DNA of 64,000 nt from Pedobacter polysacchareus (GTDB lineage Bacteria > Bacteroidota > Bacteroidia > Sphingobacteriales > Sphingobacteriaceae). The translations under genes were made by a program, and so were the position numbers. Shown here piece by piece: positions 25,919 through 35,263 of this stretch; positions within the stretch are counted from its first letter, which is position 1, and every line of letters begins with the position of its first letter. The notes under the pieces were generated by a model. The model searched no databases. It was not told where the DNA came from and saw nothing but the letters and a program-made list of their open reading frames with translations. The stretch is taken from positions 124,001 through 188,000 of the forward strand of contig NZ_JAHYSS010000005.1 in the NCBI RefSeq assembly GCF_019802255.1, read 5' to 3'.

Positions 25919-25975
25919 TAGCGTTTTTTGAAAAGATTATCTAATAATTTGTAGCTCATCTGGCTTATTCAATCC

Positions 25976-26010
25976 AGCCTTCATCCTCAATAGGGGATGA
26001 AGGCTTTTTG
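25976..26010 (+). terminator. Terminator after hsp20
   Basis: An 11-bp stem, AGCCTTCATCC (25976-25986) with GGATGAAGGCT (25995-26005), is followed by TTTTTG. It separates hsp20 from a convergent gene. Confidence 0.85.
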
Positions 26011-26013
26011 TTT

Positions 26014-26433
26014 TTATATACTATAAGCCTGAATCATTTCCTGTGTTACTTTACAGCCTTTTCCTGTTTTCGTATCGATCATGACATAATCAAACCAACC
26101 ATCAGCAGCAATCTTTTTGGTGCGTTTGTTTTCCATTTCGAACTGTACCCTGCATCCTTTCTCATTGATTGTTAAAATTCCGGTGCGGATTAAAACGACG
26201 TCACCTAAAATCAGCGGGCGTTTAAAATCTACATGAGCAGTGCGTACAACCCAGCCGTAGCCACTTTCCAGAAAAGACTCCATAGACATCTTGTAAAATT
26301 CTTCCATCTGGTCGTAACGCGCAGAAAGCACATAGTCGAAATATTTGCTATTGTGCACATGCTGGAACATATCTATATCATCTGGGCGTACTTTTAATTC
26401 AGTTTGAAATATGCTGTATTCGTTCTTTTCCAT
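26014..26433 (-). CDS. Acyl-CoA thioesterase, hotdog fold
   Basis: A 139-residue single hotdog domain protein. ATG 26433 (MEKNEYSIFQTELKVRP) is preferred to an in-frame TTG seven codons upstream. The DDIDMFQHVHNSKYFDYVLSARYDQM segment is the 4HBT-type active-site region, with Asp or His in place of the usual D-x-x-G-H pattern. WVVRTAHVDFKRPLILGDVVLIRTG is the second conserved block. The substrate is unknown. It is divergent from rpsO across a spacer carrying the rpsO promoter. Confidence 0.85.
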   Translation of the reverse strand: MEKNEYSIFQTELKVRPDDIDMFQHVHNSKYFDYVLSARYDQMEEFYKMSMESFLESGYGWVVRTAHVDFKRPLILGDVVLIRTGILTINEKGCRVQFEMENKRTKKIAADGWFDYVMIDTKTGKGCKVTQEMIQAYSI

Positions 26434-26523
26434 GTTTTCTACGTTCTGCGTCAAAAATAAGGTTTAGATTTTGATATATATTGGTCTCCGGTGCTAAATT
26501 GAACCGATATGACAATTGTTTTT

Positions 26524-26555
26524 TTTGCGATTCACTAAAACTTAAACTATCTTTG
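26524..26555 (+). promoter_or_regulatory. Promoter of rpsO
   Basis: TTTG (26524-26527), a 20-base spacer and TATCTTTG (26548-26555) match the Bacteroidota consensus TTTG-N19-21-TAnnTTTG at every fixed position. Transcription would start near 26562, leaving a leader of about 38 bases. Confidence 0.8.
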
Positions 26556-26599
26556 CACACAATTAATTAATCCATACACACTTTAGTATCATTCAAGAA

Positions 26600-26905
26600 A
26601 TGTATTTAAGTAAAGAAAAGAAAGCCGAAATCTTCAAAACACACGGCGAAGTAGAAACCAACACTGGTTCTGCTGAAGGTCAAGTAGCATTGTTTACTTA
26701 CCGTATTGCACATTTAACTGAGCACTTAAAGAAAAATCGTAAAGATTTCTCTACTCAGTTATCTCTACAAAAATTAGTAGGTAAACGCCGTGGTATTTTG
26801 GCATATCTATTTAAAAAAGATATCAATCGTTACCGTGCTGTTATCAAAGCTTTAGGCTTAAGGGACATTATCAAACCTTTAGGTTCAACTAGAGACAGCA
26901 AATAA
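26600..26905 (+). CDS. rpsO: 30S ribosomal protein S15
   Basis: Primary 16S rRNA-binding protein of the small subunit platform, 101 residues. The conserved blocks are TNTGSAEGQVALFTYRIAHLTEHLKKNRKDFSTQLSLQKLVGKRRGILAYL and INRYRAVIKALGLR. It carries about 12 extra residues after the LGLR end typical of the E. coli protein (IIKPLGSTRDSK). The rpsO-pnp order is conserved across many bacteria, though here a terminator-like hairpin separates the two genes, so pnp is probably partly fed by read-through from the rpsO promoter. Confidence 0.97.
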   Translation: MYLSKEKKAEIFKTHGEVETNTGSAEGQVALFTYRIAHLTEHLKKNRKDFSTQLSLQKLVGKRRGILAYLFKKDINRYRAVIKALGLRDIIKPLGSTRDSK

Positions 26906-26921
26906 GCGTTATAATATCAGG

Positions 26922-26952
26922 AAAAGCCATTCTTAGGGATGGCTTTTTTACT
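26922..26952 (+). terminator. Terminator between rpsO and pnp
   Basis: A 9-bp stem, AAAAGCCAT (26922-26930) with ATGGCTTTT (26939-26947), plus a run of T. Probably partial, given the usual rpsO-pnp read-through. Confidence 0.75.
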
Positions 26953-26982
26953 TTGAATAATAAAATTAACATATATAAATCA

Positions 26983-27008
26983 GGTGTGTAGAAAGAGGAA
27001 AACACACC
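26983..27008 (+). promoter_or_regulatory. Hairpin in the pnp leader
   Basis: GGTGTGT (26983-26989) pairs perfectly with ACACACC (27002-27008) around a purine-rich loop AGAAAGAGGAAA, 14 bases before the pnp ATG. In E. coli the pnp leader hairpin is cut by RNase III and used for autoregulation; a similar role here is inference. Confidence 0.5.
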
Positions 27009-27022
27009 ACAACACTCTTTAA

Positions 27023-29170
27023 ATGAATGTAATAAAAAAATCGTTCGACCTGGGCGACGGAAGAATTATCGAAATTGAAACAGGAAAATTAGCAAAACAA
27101 GCTGATGGTTCTGTAGTTGTTAAAATGGGAGACACCATGTTATTGGCTACTGTAGTATCTTCAGTAGGCGCTAAAGCAGGTGTAGATTTCTTACCATTAT
27201 CAGTAGATTATCAAGAGAAATATGCAGCCGCTGGCCGTATTCCTGGAGGTTTCCTACGTCGTGAAGCAAGATTATCAGACTATGAAGTTTTAATTTCTCG
27301 TTTGGTTGACCGTGCTTTACGTCCGATGTTCCCTGAAGATTACCACTCTGATACTCAGGTGATGATCTCTTTGATCTCTTCTGACAAAAATATTATGCCA
27401 GACTGTTTAGCTGGTCTTGCTGCTTCAGCTGCACTTGCAGTTTCAGATATCCCTTTCAACGGGCCAATTTCTGAAGTACGTGTTGCTAAAATTGACGGTA
27501 AATTTATCATCAACCCTTATGTAAGTGATTTAGAACGCGCAACGATGGAATTCCTTGTTGCCGGTACTGAAAGCGATATCGTGATGGTAGAAGGTGAAGC
27601 TGATGAGATCTCAGAAGCTGACATGGTGGAAGCAATTGAGTTCGCTCATAAAGCCATCGTAATTCAGGTTCAAGCTCAAAAAGAATTAGCTGAATTAGTA
27701 GGTAAGACGGTTAAACGTACTTATTCTCATGAAAACAGCAATCCTGAATTGAGAGAATCAGTATTCGCAGCTACTTATGATAAAGTATATGCAGTTGCAA
27801 AAAGCAATACAAGTAAAGGTGAGCGTACTGACGCTTTCTCTGCTATCCTTGCTGAATTTGTAGCGACTTTAGGTGAAGACATCGATGATGTAACTTCATT
27901 CTTAGCTAAAAAATATTTCCATGATGTACAGTATGATGCCATTCGTAACCTGGTATTAGATGAAGGAATTCGTTTAGACGGTCGTGATGTACGCACTGTG
28001 CGCCCTATCTGGTCTGAAGTAAGTTACCTTCCTTCTGCTCACGGTTCTGCAGTTTTCACCCGTGGTGAAACTCAAGCATTAACTACTGTTACTTTAGGTT
28101 CTAAAGACGACGAGCAAATGATTGATGGTGCATTCATCAATGGTTACAACAAATTCTTATTACACTATAACTTCCCTGGATTCTCTACTGGCGAGGTTCG
28201 CCCGAACAGAGGTGCTGGTCGTCGTGAAATTGGTCATGGTAACCTGGCCATGCGTTCATTGAAGAAAGTATTACCAGGATTAGAAGAAAACCCATACACG
28301 ATTCGTATCGTTTCTGATATCTTAGAATCTAACGGTTCTTCATCTATGGCAACTGTTTGTGCTGGTACATTAGCATTAATGGATGCAGGTATTAAAATCA
28401 AAGCACCAGTATCTGGTATCGCTATGGGATTAATCACTGATGAGAAAACTGGTAAATATGCGATCCTTTCGGATATCTTAGGTGATGAAGATCATTTAGG
28501 TGATATGGACTTTAAAGTAACTGGTACTGAAAAAGGTATCGTTGCTTGTCAGATGGACTTAAAAATCAATGGTTTGAAATGGGAAGTTTTAACTAACGCC
28601 CTTAACCAAGCTAAAGATGCTCGTTTACACATCTTAAACGAAATGAAGAAAACGATTTCTGCACCACGTGAAGACTACAAAGATCACGCGCCACGTATCG
28701 TTTCCCTAACAATTGATAAAGAATTTATTGGTGCTGTAATCGGCCCAGGCGGTAAAATTATCCAGGAAATGCAACGCGAAACCGGCGCATCTATCTCTAT
28801 CGAAGAAGTAGGTAACAAAGGTATCGTTGAAATCTTTGCGGATAATAAAGCGGCTATTGATGCTGCTGTAGGCCGTATCAATGCGATTGCTGCTAAACCA
28901 GACATAGGTGCTACTTATGATGGTAAAGTGAAATCTATCATGCCATTCGGTGCATTCGTAGAAATCATGCCAGGAAAAGACGGATTATTACACATCTCTG
29001 AAATCGACTGGACTCGTTTAGAAACGATGGACGGTGTGTTCAAAGAAGGTGATAGAATTCAAGTGAAACTTTTGGATATTGACAAACAAGGTAAAATGAA
29101 ACTTTCTAGAAAAGCTTTATTGCCTCGTCCAGCGAAACCAGAAGGAACTGCAGAAAACACGCCTGCATAA
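27023..29170 (+). CDS. pnp: Polyribonucleotide nucleotidyltransferase (PNPase)
   Basis: Phosphorolytic 3'-5' exoribonuclease of 715 residues, a core enzyme of mRNA decay. Two RNase PH domains are present: the first opens with [35 protein letters not shown] and the second with [39 protein letters not shown], which carries the catalytic site. The [16 protein letters not shown] motif is the metal site. A KH domain (about 565-630, [17 protein letters not shown]) and an S1 domain (about 632-700, [28 protein letters not shown]) follow. Length and order are standard. Confidence 0.98.
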   Translation: MNVIKKSFDLGDGRIIEIETGKLAKQADGSVVVKMGDTMLLATVVSSVGAKAGVDFLPLSVDYQEKYAAAGRIPGGFLRREARLSDYEVLISRLVDRALRPMFPEDYHSDTQVMISLISSDKNIMPDCLAGLAASAALAVSDIPFNGPISEVRVAKIDGKFIINPYVSDLERATMEFLVAGTESDIVMVEGEADEISEADMVEAIEFAHKAIVIQVQAQKELAELVGKTVKRTYSHENSNPELRESVFAATYDKVYAVAKSNTSKGERTDAFSAILAEFVATLGEDIDDVTSFLAKKYFHDVQYDAIRNLVLDEGIRLDGRDVRTVRPIWSEVSYLPSAHGSAVFTRGETQALTTVTLGSKDDEQMIDGAFINGYNKFLLHYNFPGFSTGEVRPNRGAGRREIGHGNLAMRSLKKVLPGLEENPYTIRIVSDILESNGSSSMATVCAGTLALMDAGIKIKAPVSGIAMGLITDEKTGKYAILSDILGDEDHLGDMDFKVTGTEKGIVACQMDLKINGLKWEVLTNALNQAKDARLHILNEMKKTISAPREDYKDHAPRIVSLTIDKEFIGAVIGPGGKIIQEMQRETGASISIEEVGNKGIVEIFADNKAAIDAAVGRINAIAAKPDIGATYDGKVKSIMPFGAFVEIMPGKDGLLHISEIDWTRLETMDGVFKEGDRIQVKLLDIDKQGKMKLSRKALLPRPAKPEGTAENTPA

Positions 29171-29188
29171 TTTCACAAAACAACACTC

Positions 29189-29215
29189 AAAACCCCGCAA
29201 TCTGCGGGGTTTTTT
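29189..29215 (+). terminator. Terminator after pnp
   Basis: An 11-bp stem, AAAACCCCGCA (29189-29199) with TGCGGGGTTTT (29203-29213), followed by more T. The 3-base loop and GC core make it strong. Confidence 0.9.
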
Positions 29216-29245
29216 GGTTTAAAAAGCTTTATTTCTTTATATTTA
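29213..29245 (+). promoter_or_regulatory. Candidate promoter of rpe
   Basis: TTTG (29213-29216), 21 bases, then TATATTTA (29238-29245), 7 of 8 to the -7 consensus. The -33 box overlaps the T-run of the pnp terminator. The leader would be about 15 bases. Confidence 0.5.
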
Positions 29246-29266
29246 CCTAAGAAATAAAACGATCCT

Positions 29267-29935
29267 ATGAAACACCTCATCGCCCCATCTGTACTTTCTG
29301 CTGACTTTGCAAACCTTCAAAGAGATGTTGAAATGATCAACTCCAGTGACGCAGATTGGTTCCATGTAGATGTGATGGATGGCGTTTTTGTGCCGAATAT
29401 CTCTTTCGGATTTCCCGTGATGGAGGCAATTAAGAGATATGCAACCAAACCATTGGACGTGCATTTAATGATCGAGAATCCTGATCAGTATATCGAACGT
29501 TTCGCGGAAGCAGGTGCCACGGTGATCACTGTGCATTACGAAGCCTGTGTACACCTTCATCGTACCGTACAAGCGATTCATGCGGCAGGATGTAAAGCTG
29601 GCGTAGCAATCAATCCGCATACGCCTGTGGCTTTGTTAAAAGATATTCTTGCAGATTTAGACCTGGTATTGGTGATGTCGGTAAACCCTGGTTTTGGCGG
29701 ACAAAAGTTCATTCCCAATACGCTCCACAAGCTGAGAGAATTGAAAGCAATGGCTTTGCAATTAAACCCTGATCTGATCATCGAAGTAGATGGTGGGGTA
29801 GGGATTCATAACCTTGAAGATTTAATCGAGGCAGGTGCTACGGCGTTTGTTGCCGGTAATGCCATCTTCGGCGCCTCGAATCCAATGGAAATGATTGCCG
29901 ATATGAAAAACCTGAAAATTTTGCCTAGCGCCTAA
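29267..29935 (+). CDS. rpe: Ribulose-phosphate 3-epimerase
   Basis: Cytoplasmic enzyme of the pentose phosphate pathway (222 residues) that interconverts ribulose 5-phosphate and xylulose 5-phosphate. It is a TIM barrel with metal and catalytic residues in IAPSVLSADFANL, WFHVDVMDGVFVPNISFG, DVHLMIENP, VITVHYEA, LVMSVNPGFGGQKF and IEVDGGV. The ATG at 29267 and the length are normal. It stands alone between pnp and serC. Confidence 0.97.
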   Translation: MKHLIAPSVLSADFANLQRDVEMINSSDADWFHVDVMDGVFVPNISFGFPVMEAIKRYATKPLDVHLMIENPDQYIERFAEAGATVITVHYEACVHLHRTVQAIHAAGCKAGVAINPHTPVALLKDILADLDLVLVMSVNPGFGGQKFIPNTLHKLRELKAMALQLNPDLIIEVDGGVGIHNLEDLIEAGATAFVAGNAIFGASNPMEMIADMKNLKILPSA

Positions 29936-30180
29936 AAGGGACCATTATACCCTGCTTTCTTCATATTCCTCCTGTAGGTTTAAACTCGCCTCCCGCGCGG
30001 TTAACCGCTGTTTTCTGCACAGCGTGCATTTGATGTATTTCAATTTTTATTCGAAATGTCCTTATGCTAATGATTTAACTGGCAGGTATTTTAACGCCTA
30101 AATCTTTATTAAGTTCAAAAATTAGAATCATTAAATCATATAAAATATTACATTTACAACCAATAAAAATAAACATAAAA

Positions 30181-31245
30181 ATGAGACATAATTTCGGCGC
30201 TGGACCCTGTATCCTACCACAGGAAGTTTTCAAGCAAGCATCACAAGCAGTACTTGATTTTAAAGACGGCTTGTCTATTCTGGAGATCTCACACCGCACA
30301 CCTGAATTTGAAGGTGTTGTGGAAGAGGCCGGAAAGTTGGTTAAAGAATTGTTAAATGTTCCTGCCGGTTATTCCGTTCTCTTTTTACAAGGTGGTGCGA
30401 GTTTGCAATTTGCAATGGTTCCTATGAACTTATTGCCTGAAGGCCAAACAGCTAGTTACCTGGAGACAGGAGTATGGGCAAACAAAGCGATCAAAGAGGT
30501 CGTTAATTTTGGAACTGCAAATATTGTAGCTTCTTCAAAATCATCAAACTATACTTTCGTTCCTAAGGGGTATAGCATTCCTGAAGATAGTGCTTATTTT
30601 CATTGTACTTCCAACAACACCATTTATGGAACGGAAATGTTCGAATTACCGGAGACAAAAATTCCTGTAGTTTGCGACATGTCTTCTGACATCATGAGCA
30701 GAGTGATCGACGTATCGCAATACGACCTGATCTATGCGGGTGCACAGAAAAATATCGGCCCTGCCGGCTTAACTGTAGTGATCGTGAAAGACGAGATCTT
30801 AGGTAAATCAGGTAGAAAGATTCCTTCTATGTTAGATTATAAAGTGCATATCGAAGGTGGTTCTATGTACAATACGCCTCCTGTGTTTTCTATCTACGTA
30901 GCGATGTTAAACCTTCGCTGGTTGAAATCTAAAGGCGGTGTTGCTGAGATCGAAAAAGAAAACATTGCTAAAGCAAGAGCTTTATATGCAGAGATCGATA
31001 GAAATCCATTGTTTAAAGGTACTTGTGCAATAGAAGACCGTTCTAGAATGAACGTTTGTTTCGTAATGGAAAACCCGGAATTGGAGAAACCATTCTTGAA
31101 ATTCGCGGAAGAAAACGGTATTGAAGGCATTAAAGGACATAGAAGTGTAGGTGGTTTCAGAGCCTCTATGTACAACGCACTTCCGATTACCAGCGTACAT
31201 GCTTTAATTGAATTAATGCAGATTTTTGCAGAGAAAAACCAATAA
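30181..31245 (+). CDS. serC: Phosphoserine aminotransferase
   Basis: PLP enzyme of 354 residues that makes 3-phosphoserine from 3-phosphohydroxypyruvate and glutamate in serine synthesis. It starts [20 protein letters not shown]. Conserved blocks are [29 protein letters not shown] and [18 protein letters not shown], where the Lys binds PLP; the C-terminal [18 protein letters not shown] is also standard. It is followed 13 bases later by serA, so the two steps are made from one transcript. Confidence 0.97.
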   Translation: MRHNFGAGPCILPQEVFKQASQAVLDFKDGLSILEISHRTPEFEGVVEEAGKLVKELLNVPAGYSVLFLQGGASLQFAMVPMNLLPEGQTASYLETGVWANKAIKEVVNFGTANIVASSKSSNYTFVPKGYSIPEDSAYFHCTSNNTIYGTEMFELPETKIPVVCDMSSDIMSRVIDVSQYDLIYAGAQKNIGPAGLTVVIVKDEILGKSGRKIPSMLDYKVHIEGGSMYNTPPVFSIYVAMLNLRWLKSKGGVAEIEKENIAKARALYAEIDRNPLFKGTCAIEDRSRMNVCFVMENPELEKPFLKFAEENGIEGIKGHRSVGGFRASMYNALPITSVHALIELMQIFAEKNQ

Positions 31246-31258
31246 AAATATATAATTG

Positions 31259-32209
31259 ATGATCAAAATACTTGCCAACGATGGGATTGATCCTATCGGA
31301 AAAGCCTTATTGGAACAAGCGGGGTTTGTAGTAGATACAGAAACCGTAGCTCAGGATAAATTAGCCGAAGCTTTACAGAATTATGATGCAATTACGGTAC
31401 GCAGTGCCACAAAAGTTCGTCAGGAACTGATAGATCAATGTCCTAACCTTAAACTGATTGGTAGAGGTGGTGTTGGTATGGATAATATTGATGTGGATTA
31501 CGCCAGAAGTAAAGGCCTGGCAGTCATCAATACGCCAGCAGCGTCTTCTTTATCAGTTGCAGAATTGGTATTCGCACACTTGTTTACAGGTGTTCGTTTT
31601 CTGCAGGATTCCAACAGAAAAATGCCGGTAGAAGGTGATACTAAATTCAATGCCCTTAAAAAAGCGTATGCTAAAGGTGTAGAATTGAGAGGTAAAACCA
31701 TCGGTATTATCGGATTTGGTAGAATTGGAAGAGAGACCGCTACTGTCGCTTTAGGCTTAGGTATGAATGTACTGGCTTATGATCTTTTCCCTTTCGAAGG
31801 AAACTTAACCTTGAACCTTCAAGGTGGTATCAAAGTGGATATTCCAGTGAAAACAGTTTCTTTAGAAGAAGTGATCAGCAACAGTGATTTCATCAGTTTA
31901 CATACGCCATTCGCAGACAAGCCAATCTTAGGTGCAGCAGAGTTTGAGCAAATGAAACCAGGTGTTGGTGTGGTAAACTGCTCAAGAGGCGGTACTATTG
32001 ATGAGGCAGCTTTAATTGCGGCTTTAGACAGTGGTAAAGTATCTTTCGCAGGTTTAGATGTGTTCGATAACGAACCAACGCCAGCAGCAGCTATTCTTCA
32101 ACATGCTAAAATTTCTTTAACGCCACATATTGGTGCGGCGACTAATGAAGCACAAGAACGTATCGGTGTGGAATTAGCCAACCTGATTATTGAGCATTTT
32201 AATAAATAG
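31259..32209 (+). CDS. serA: D-3-phosphoglycerate dehydrogenase (short form, no ACT domain)
   Basis: NAD-dependent 2-hydroxyacid dehydrogenase of 316 residues; with serC beside it, this is most likely the first enzyme of serine synthesis. The start is ATG 31259, since the base before belongs to a TTG that adds only one residue. The Rossmann motif is GIIGFGRIGRE. The substrate and catalytic region includes GRGGVGMDNID, VNCSRGGTIDEAAL and the His of LTPHIGAAT. The C-terminal regulatory ACT domain found in E. coli SerA is absent, so feedback inhibition by serine is not expected from the sequence. Confidence 0.93.
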   Translation: MIKILANDGIDPIGKALLEQAGFVVDTETVAQDKLAEALQNYDAITVRSATKVRQELIDQCPNLKLIGRGGVGMDNIDVDYARSKGLAVINTPAASSLSVAELVFAHLFTGVRFLQDSNRKMPVEGDTKFNALKKAYAKGVELRGKTIGIIGFGRIGRETATVALGLGMNVLAYDLFPFEGNLTLNLQGGIKVDIPVKTVSLEEVISNSDFISLHTPFADKPILGAAEFEQMKPGVGVVNCSRGGTIDEAALIAALDSGKVSFAGLDVFDNEPTPAAAILQHAKISLTPHIGAATNEAQERIGVELANLIIEHFNK

Positions 32210-32214
32210 CTTTT

Positions 32215-32250
32215 AATGAGGTGCCCTATGTGTTGGGCACCTCATTTCCA
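32215..32250 (+). terminator. Hairpin after serA
   Basis: A 12-bp stem, AATGAGGTGCCC (32215-32226) with GGGCACCTCATT (32235-32246), has only a short T-rich tail. It lies 13 bases before the DUF1015 start, so termination may be partial. Confidence 0.65.
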
Positions 32251-32258
32251 TTCCTCTT

Positions 32259-33503
32259 ATGCCAAATATAAAGCCTTTTTGCGGATTAAAACCTGCAGCA
32301 CACCTGCAATCAAAGGTGGTTACCCGCCCATTGGAAAACTATGGCTCAGGAGAAGCACGATTGATTGCTTCTGAGAACAGCTGTAGCTTTTTACACCTGA
32401 TCAATCCCGAACTGGACAATCCTTACCTCAGAGGAACCAGACAAGAACTGATTTTCAAGAAAATTGCTGAGAACTTCGAAGGTTTTTTGGAACACCATTA
32501 CCTGGAACGAGAAAAAGTACCAGTGATTTATGTATATCAGGTAGTACATGACGGACTTTGTCAGACAGGAATATGGACGCTTACTCATATCAATGATTAC
32601 CTGGAAGGCCGCATCAAAAAGCATGAATCTACCGTAGAACGGAGAGAAAAATTGCTGGCGGATTACTTGCAGCAAACTGGTCTGGATGCCAACCCGGTGC
32701 TGATTACTTACCATCCTGATCCTACCATAAATCAACTGATTAAAAAGTATACGGCACTAAAACCGATACTTGATTTTGTGTTTGCAGATCAAACTGAACA
32801 CCGGATCTGGGCCATTGATGATGCTCAGGATTTACAGAAAATGGTGAGCGCTTTTGCAGCAATTCCCGCGGTTTATATTGCCGATGGTCACCATCGCGCC
32901 GCTTCAATGGCTAAAATGGGACTGCAAAAACAAGCGTTAAACGCTGATAAACATACTGGAACAGAACTCTACAACTATTTTACGACGGTATACATGAATA
33001 CGGAAGAAGTAAAGGTTTTGGAATTCAACAGATTGATCAGAGACATGGGGAGTTTGAGCAAAGCTGATTTTATGAAAGCTTTAACCGAATGTTTTGAAGT
33101 ATTTCCTGTAAAAGCAGCCCTTAAGCCCGCTGGCCTGCATCAGATAGGGATGTATTTTGACGGACAATGGTACCTGCTCCAGCCAAAACCGGAAATTTAC
33201 GATCCCAATGACCCGGTAGGGGTACTGGATGTAAGCATCTTACAGGATTATATTTTAGAGCCGATCCTGGGCATTAAGGACCCAAGAACAGACGCGCGGA
33301 TTACCTTTGAAGGAGGGCGTACCGCGGTGCTTGAATTGCAAGAGAAGGTAGATAATGGCCTGTTTGTCATCGCATTTACCTTATTCCCAACCTCAGTGGC
33401 CCAGGTGATTGCAGTGGCAGAAGCAGATGGTGTTATGCCACCGAAATCAACATGGGTAGAGCCGAAGTTTTTAGTCGGACTGCTGACTAATTATTTCAAC
33501 TAG
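32259..33503 (+). CDS. DUF1015 family protein
   Basis: A 414-residue cytoplasmic protein of the DUF1015 family. The N terminus reads IKPFCGLKPA, and the hallmark is ADGHHRAASMA at about 208-218. Other family blocks are NPELDNPYLRGTRQELIFKKIAENFEGFLEH and YFTTVYMNTEEVKVLEFNRLI. The function is not established; the position next to serC and serA is widely conserved in Bacteroidota and other phyla, and a link to serine or phosphorylated intermediates is a common inference. No signal peptide or membrane segment. Confidence 0.9.
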   Translation: MPNIKPFCGLKPAAHLQSKVVTRPLENYGSGEARLIASENSCSFLHLINPELDNPYLRGTRQELIFKKIAENFEGFLEHHYLEREKVPVIYVYQVVHDGLCQTGIWTLTHINDYLEGRIKKHESTVERREKLLADYLQQTGLDANPVLITYHPDPTINQLIKKYTALKPILDFVFADQTEHRIWAIDDAQDLQKMVSAFAAIPAVYIADGHHRAASMAKMGLQKQALNADKHTGTELYNYFTTVYMNTEEVKVLEFNRLIRDMGSLSKADFMKALTECFEVFPVKAALKPAGLHQIGMYFDGQWYLLQPKPEIYDPNDPVGVLDVSILQDYILEPILGIKDPRTDARITFEGGRTAVLELQEKVDNGLFVIAFTLFPTSVAQVIAVAEADGVMPPKSTWVEPKFLVGLLTNYFN

Positions 33504-33530
33504 CGCATCTAATGAGGTCAGTTATCTGAT

Positions 33531-34070
33531 CTAATGTGCTGTTTGGTTAGTCTTTAAAAATTCGTCAAACAGCCCTTTTTTATAGCCAAAAAAGACCATT
33601 CCAGCCATCAATAAACCTAAAAATGAAATGACATAATAGTAAAAGGTCTTTCCCTTTTCTATGGTTGCTATTTCCTTTTTTAAATGCTCATTCTGGTCTT
33701 GCAATTTCTTGATAGACAGCATGTAACTTTGGATTCTGCCGTTGGTGTTATTGGACGTGATGATCACATTTTTCACCTCCTGGTCTTTATAGTCCATCAG
33801 TACTTTAAGCTCCTTAAAAATATTGTTATCGTTCAGGACAATTTGTCTGAGTATTTCATTGGAGTTTTTAATATCTCTTTTGGTTTGGAAACCAAATATT
33901 CCTGTTCGGGCATCCAGGCTCTGGTCATATTGTCCGAACCTGGCACTTCTTTCTGCCAGTAAGGCATTGATTTTCAGTCTTTGCAGCTGATAAGCGCTCG
34001 TGTCTACCCGAATGGCCACCGCGTTGAAACTAAATCCAACGAAAAGCAGCAATAAGAAGTTTTTAATCAT
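33531..34070 (-). CDS. Exported hypothetical protein with C-terminal membrane helix
   Basis: Not recognised. ATG 34070 gives a 179-residue protein with a signal peptide (MIKNFLLLLFVGFSFNAVA); the longer open frame upstream runs through the next gene in another frame and is rejected. The mature part is charged and helical, with a likely coiled coil at about 120-150 (QSYMLSIKKLQDQNEHLKKEIATIEKG). One membrane helix follows at about 150-170 (FYYYVISFLGLLMAGMVFF), then a short tail. This topology suggests a periplasmic coiled-coil sensor or scaffold held in the inner membrane. It is the last of three genes on this strand. Confidence 0.7.
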   Translation of the reverse strand: MIKNFLLLLFVGFSFNAVAIRVDTSAYQLQRLKINALLAERSARFGQYDQSLDARTGIFGFQTKRDIKNSNEILRQIVLNDNNIFKELKVLMDYKDQEVKNVIITSNNTNGRIQSYMLSIKKLQDQNEHLKKEIATIEKGKTFYYYVISFLGLLMAGMVFFGYKKGLFDEFLKTNQTAH

Positions 34071-34086
34071 TTGTGTGTGTTTCTTT

Positions 34087-34371
34087 CTATGGTGCAAGCA
34101 AACTCCATGCCTCAGGTTTAGCGGCAAAATGTGGTCTGATGCTGGTCCAGGTTTCCCTGAACAGGTTAGAGCGCCTGTAATCCTCCAGATGATCTTCATC
34201 TTCCCAGAGACTGATCGTAAAGAAGATATTGATTTCATACTGGTCTTGCAGCAGCTGAACCCCCTTGCAGCCTTTAAATCCAGCGATTTTAGGCTGTACA
34301 GCTTTAAAAGTTTCCTGGAACTCAATCAGGAACTCTTCATTAAATTGCATTTTGACCAGACGGGTAAGCAT
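34087..34371 (-). CDS. Antibiotic biosynthesis monooxygenase (ABM) domain protein
   Basis: A 94-residue dimeric alpha-beta barrel-like protein. It has the layout of putative quinol monooxygenases: an initial beta strand (MLTRLVKMQF), a helix with FQETFKAVQPKIAGFKGCKGVQLLQDQ, a strand NIFFTISLWEDEDHLEDYRRSNLF and a terminal WTSIRPHFAAKPEAW. The W-x-D/S-x-x-x-x-x-Y/H motif of the family is visible as LWEDEDHLEDY. The substrate is unknown; many small members have oxygenase or heme-degrading activity, others none proven. It starts 10 bases after the stop of the SAM hydrolase-like gene. Confidence 0.78.
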   Translation of the reverse strand: MLTRLVKMQFNEEFLIEFQETFKAVQPKIAGFKGCKGVQLLQDQYEINIFFTISLWEDEDHLEDYRRSNLFRETWTSIRPHFAAKPEAWSLLAP

Positions 34372-34381
34372 TTTTGCAGGG

Positions 34382-35161
34382 TTATGGATGAAACTCTATT
34401 CGGATGATATCGTTGAGGTGTAAGCCTAATAATCCGCTCGCTTTTCCTTTATTAATGGCGATTTCCAAGTGGTTACTAATGCCAAAAAGGCATAGTTTCT
34501 CGCCTTCAGGAACCTCATTGTAATGCCAGCTGAGCTGGGTAATGGTTTCACTCTTCCTGAAGTATAAAGTGAAGTCGCGGTTGCGCTGGATCCGGGTGAA
34601 CAATTCCTTAGTAATATTGGTGATGACGTTAGAAAAAGTATCAATGTAAATGACACTTCCACGGATGATATCACGCTCAATCACAGGGTTTAGCAGCATG
34701 CGTTCCTCTATGCTGTCGGTAGGCATACCAATGTCTTTTAGCTTGCCTCCTTTAGCCAGGTGAATGGCTGCTTTTACAAAGATATCCACCAATGGAAAAT
34801 GCAGGTATTTAAGGTCCTGCATAATGTTCAGTTCCACAATCTCTTCCGGAAGGTCTTCAAACAATAAAGAAAAAATCCCATTGTCGGCACCTACAAAAAA
34901 GTGATCCCTATACTTTAAAGCAATATATCGTGTGTTTTCACTAAAAACAGAATCAATGCCAATTAAATGCACCGTTCCTTTAGGGAAATAAGGGTATACA
35001 TTTTTTAAAACGAATGCTGCATAAGAAATATTGAAGGATGGAACTTCATGGGTAACATCAACAATGTTGGCTGTAGGCAAGATGCTCAGGATACTGCCTT
35101 TCAGTGCAGCCTGATAAAAATCTTTTGAACCTAAATCTGTTGTTAATGTAATTATGGCCAT
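34382..35161 (-). CDS. SAM hydroxide adenosyltransferase / S-adenosyl-l-methionine hydrolase family (DUF62)
   Basis: A 259-residue enzyme of the SAM-dependent chlorinase/fluorinase family; bacterial members mostly split SAM to adenosine and methionine with water. ATG 35161 (MAIITLTTDLGSKDFYQAALKG) is preferred to the upstream TTG. The early Asp of TTDLG, the DVTHEVPSFNISYAAFVL block, HFFVGADNGIFSLL and YIDTFSNVITNI are family motifs; the last usually reads DxFGNxxTNI, with Ser here in place of Gly. No halogenase-specific loop can be judged by eye. It is divergent from phoH. Confidence 0.9.
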   Translation of the reverse strand: MAIITLTTDLGSKDFYQAALKGSILSILPTANIVDVTHEVPSFNISYAAFVLKNVYPYFPKGTVHLIGIDSVFSENTRYIALKYRDHFFVGADNGIFSLLFEDLPEEIVELNIMQDLKYLHFPLVDIFVKAAIHLAKGGKLKDIGMPTDSIEERMLLNPVIERDIIRGSVIYIDTFSNVITNITKELFTRIQRNRDFTLYFRKSETITQLSWHYNEVPEGEKLCLFGISNHLEIAINKGKASGLLGLHLNDIIRIEFHP

Positions 35162-35263
35162 TAAAAATTGAATATTTATTCTTATTCTTGCGTAAGCGGC
35201 AAATCGCCTACAAATATTCAATTTTTATATCAAAATATACACCTCTTACTAAAAAACAATATT

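Noticed and set aside
29936..30180. Hairpin CGCTG/CAGCG near 30006-30024 as an rpe terminator or small RNA
   Set aside because: The stem is only five pairs and no T-run follows; the remaining spacer shows no clear feature.
34071..34325. Long N-terminal extension of the coiled-coil membrane protein
   Set aside because: This part is the out-of-frame shadow of the ABM gene; the signal peptide begins at ATG 34070.
35168..35263. Earlier TTG start for phoH
   Set aside because: The extra 32 residues do not resemble the family N terminus, and the frame there covers the divergent promoter region.
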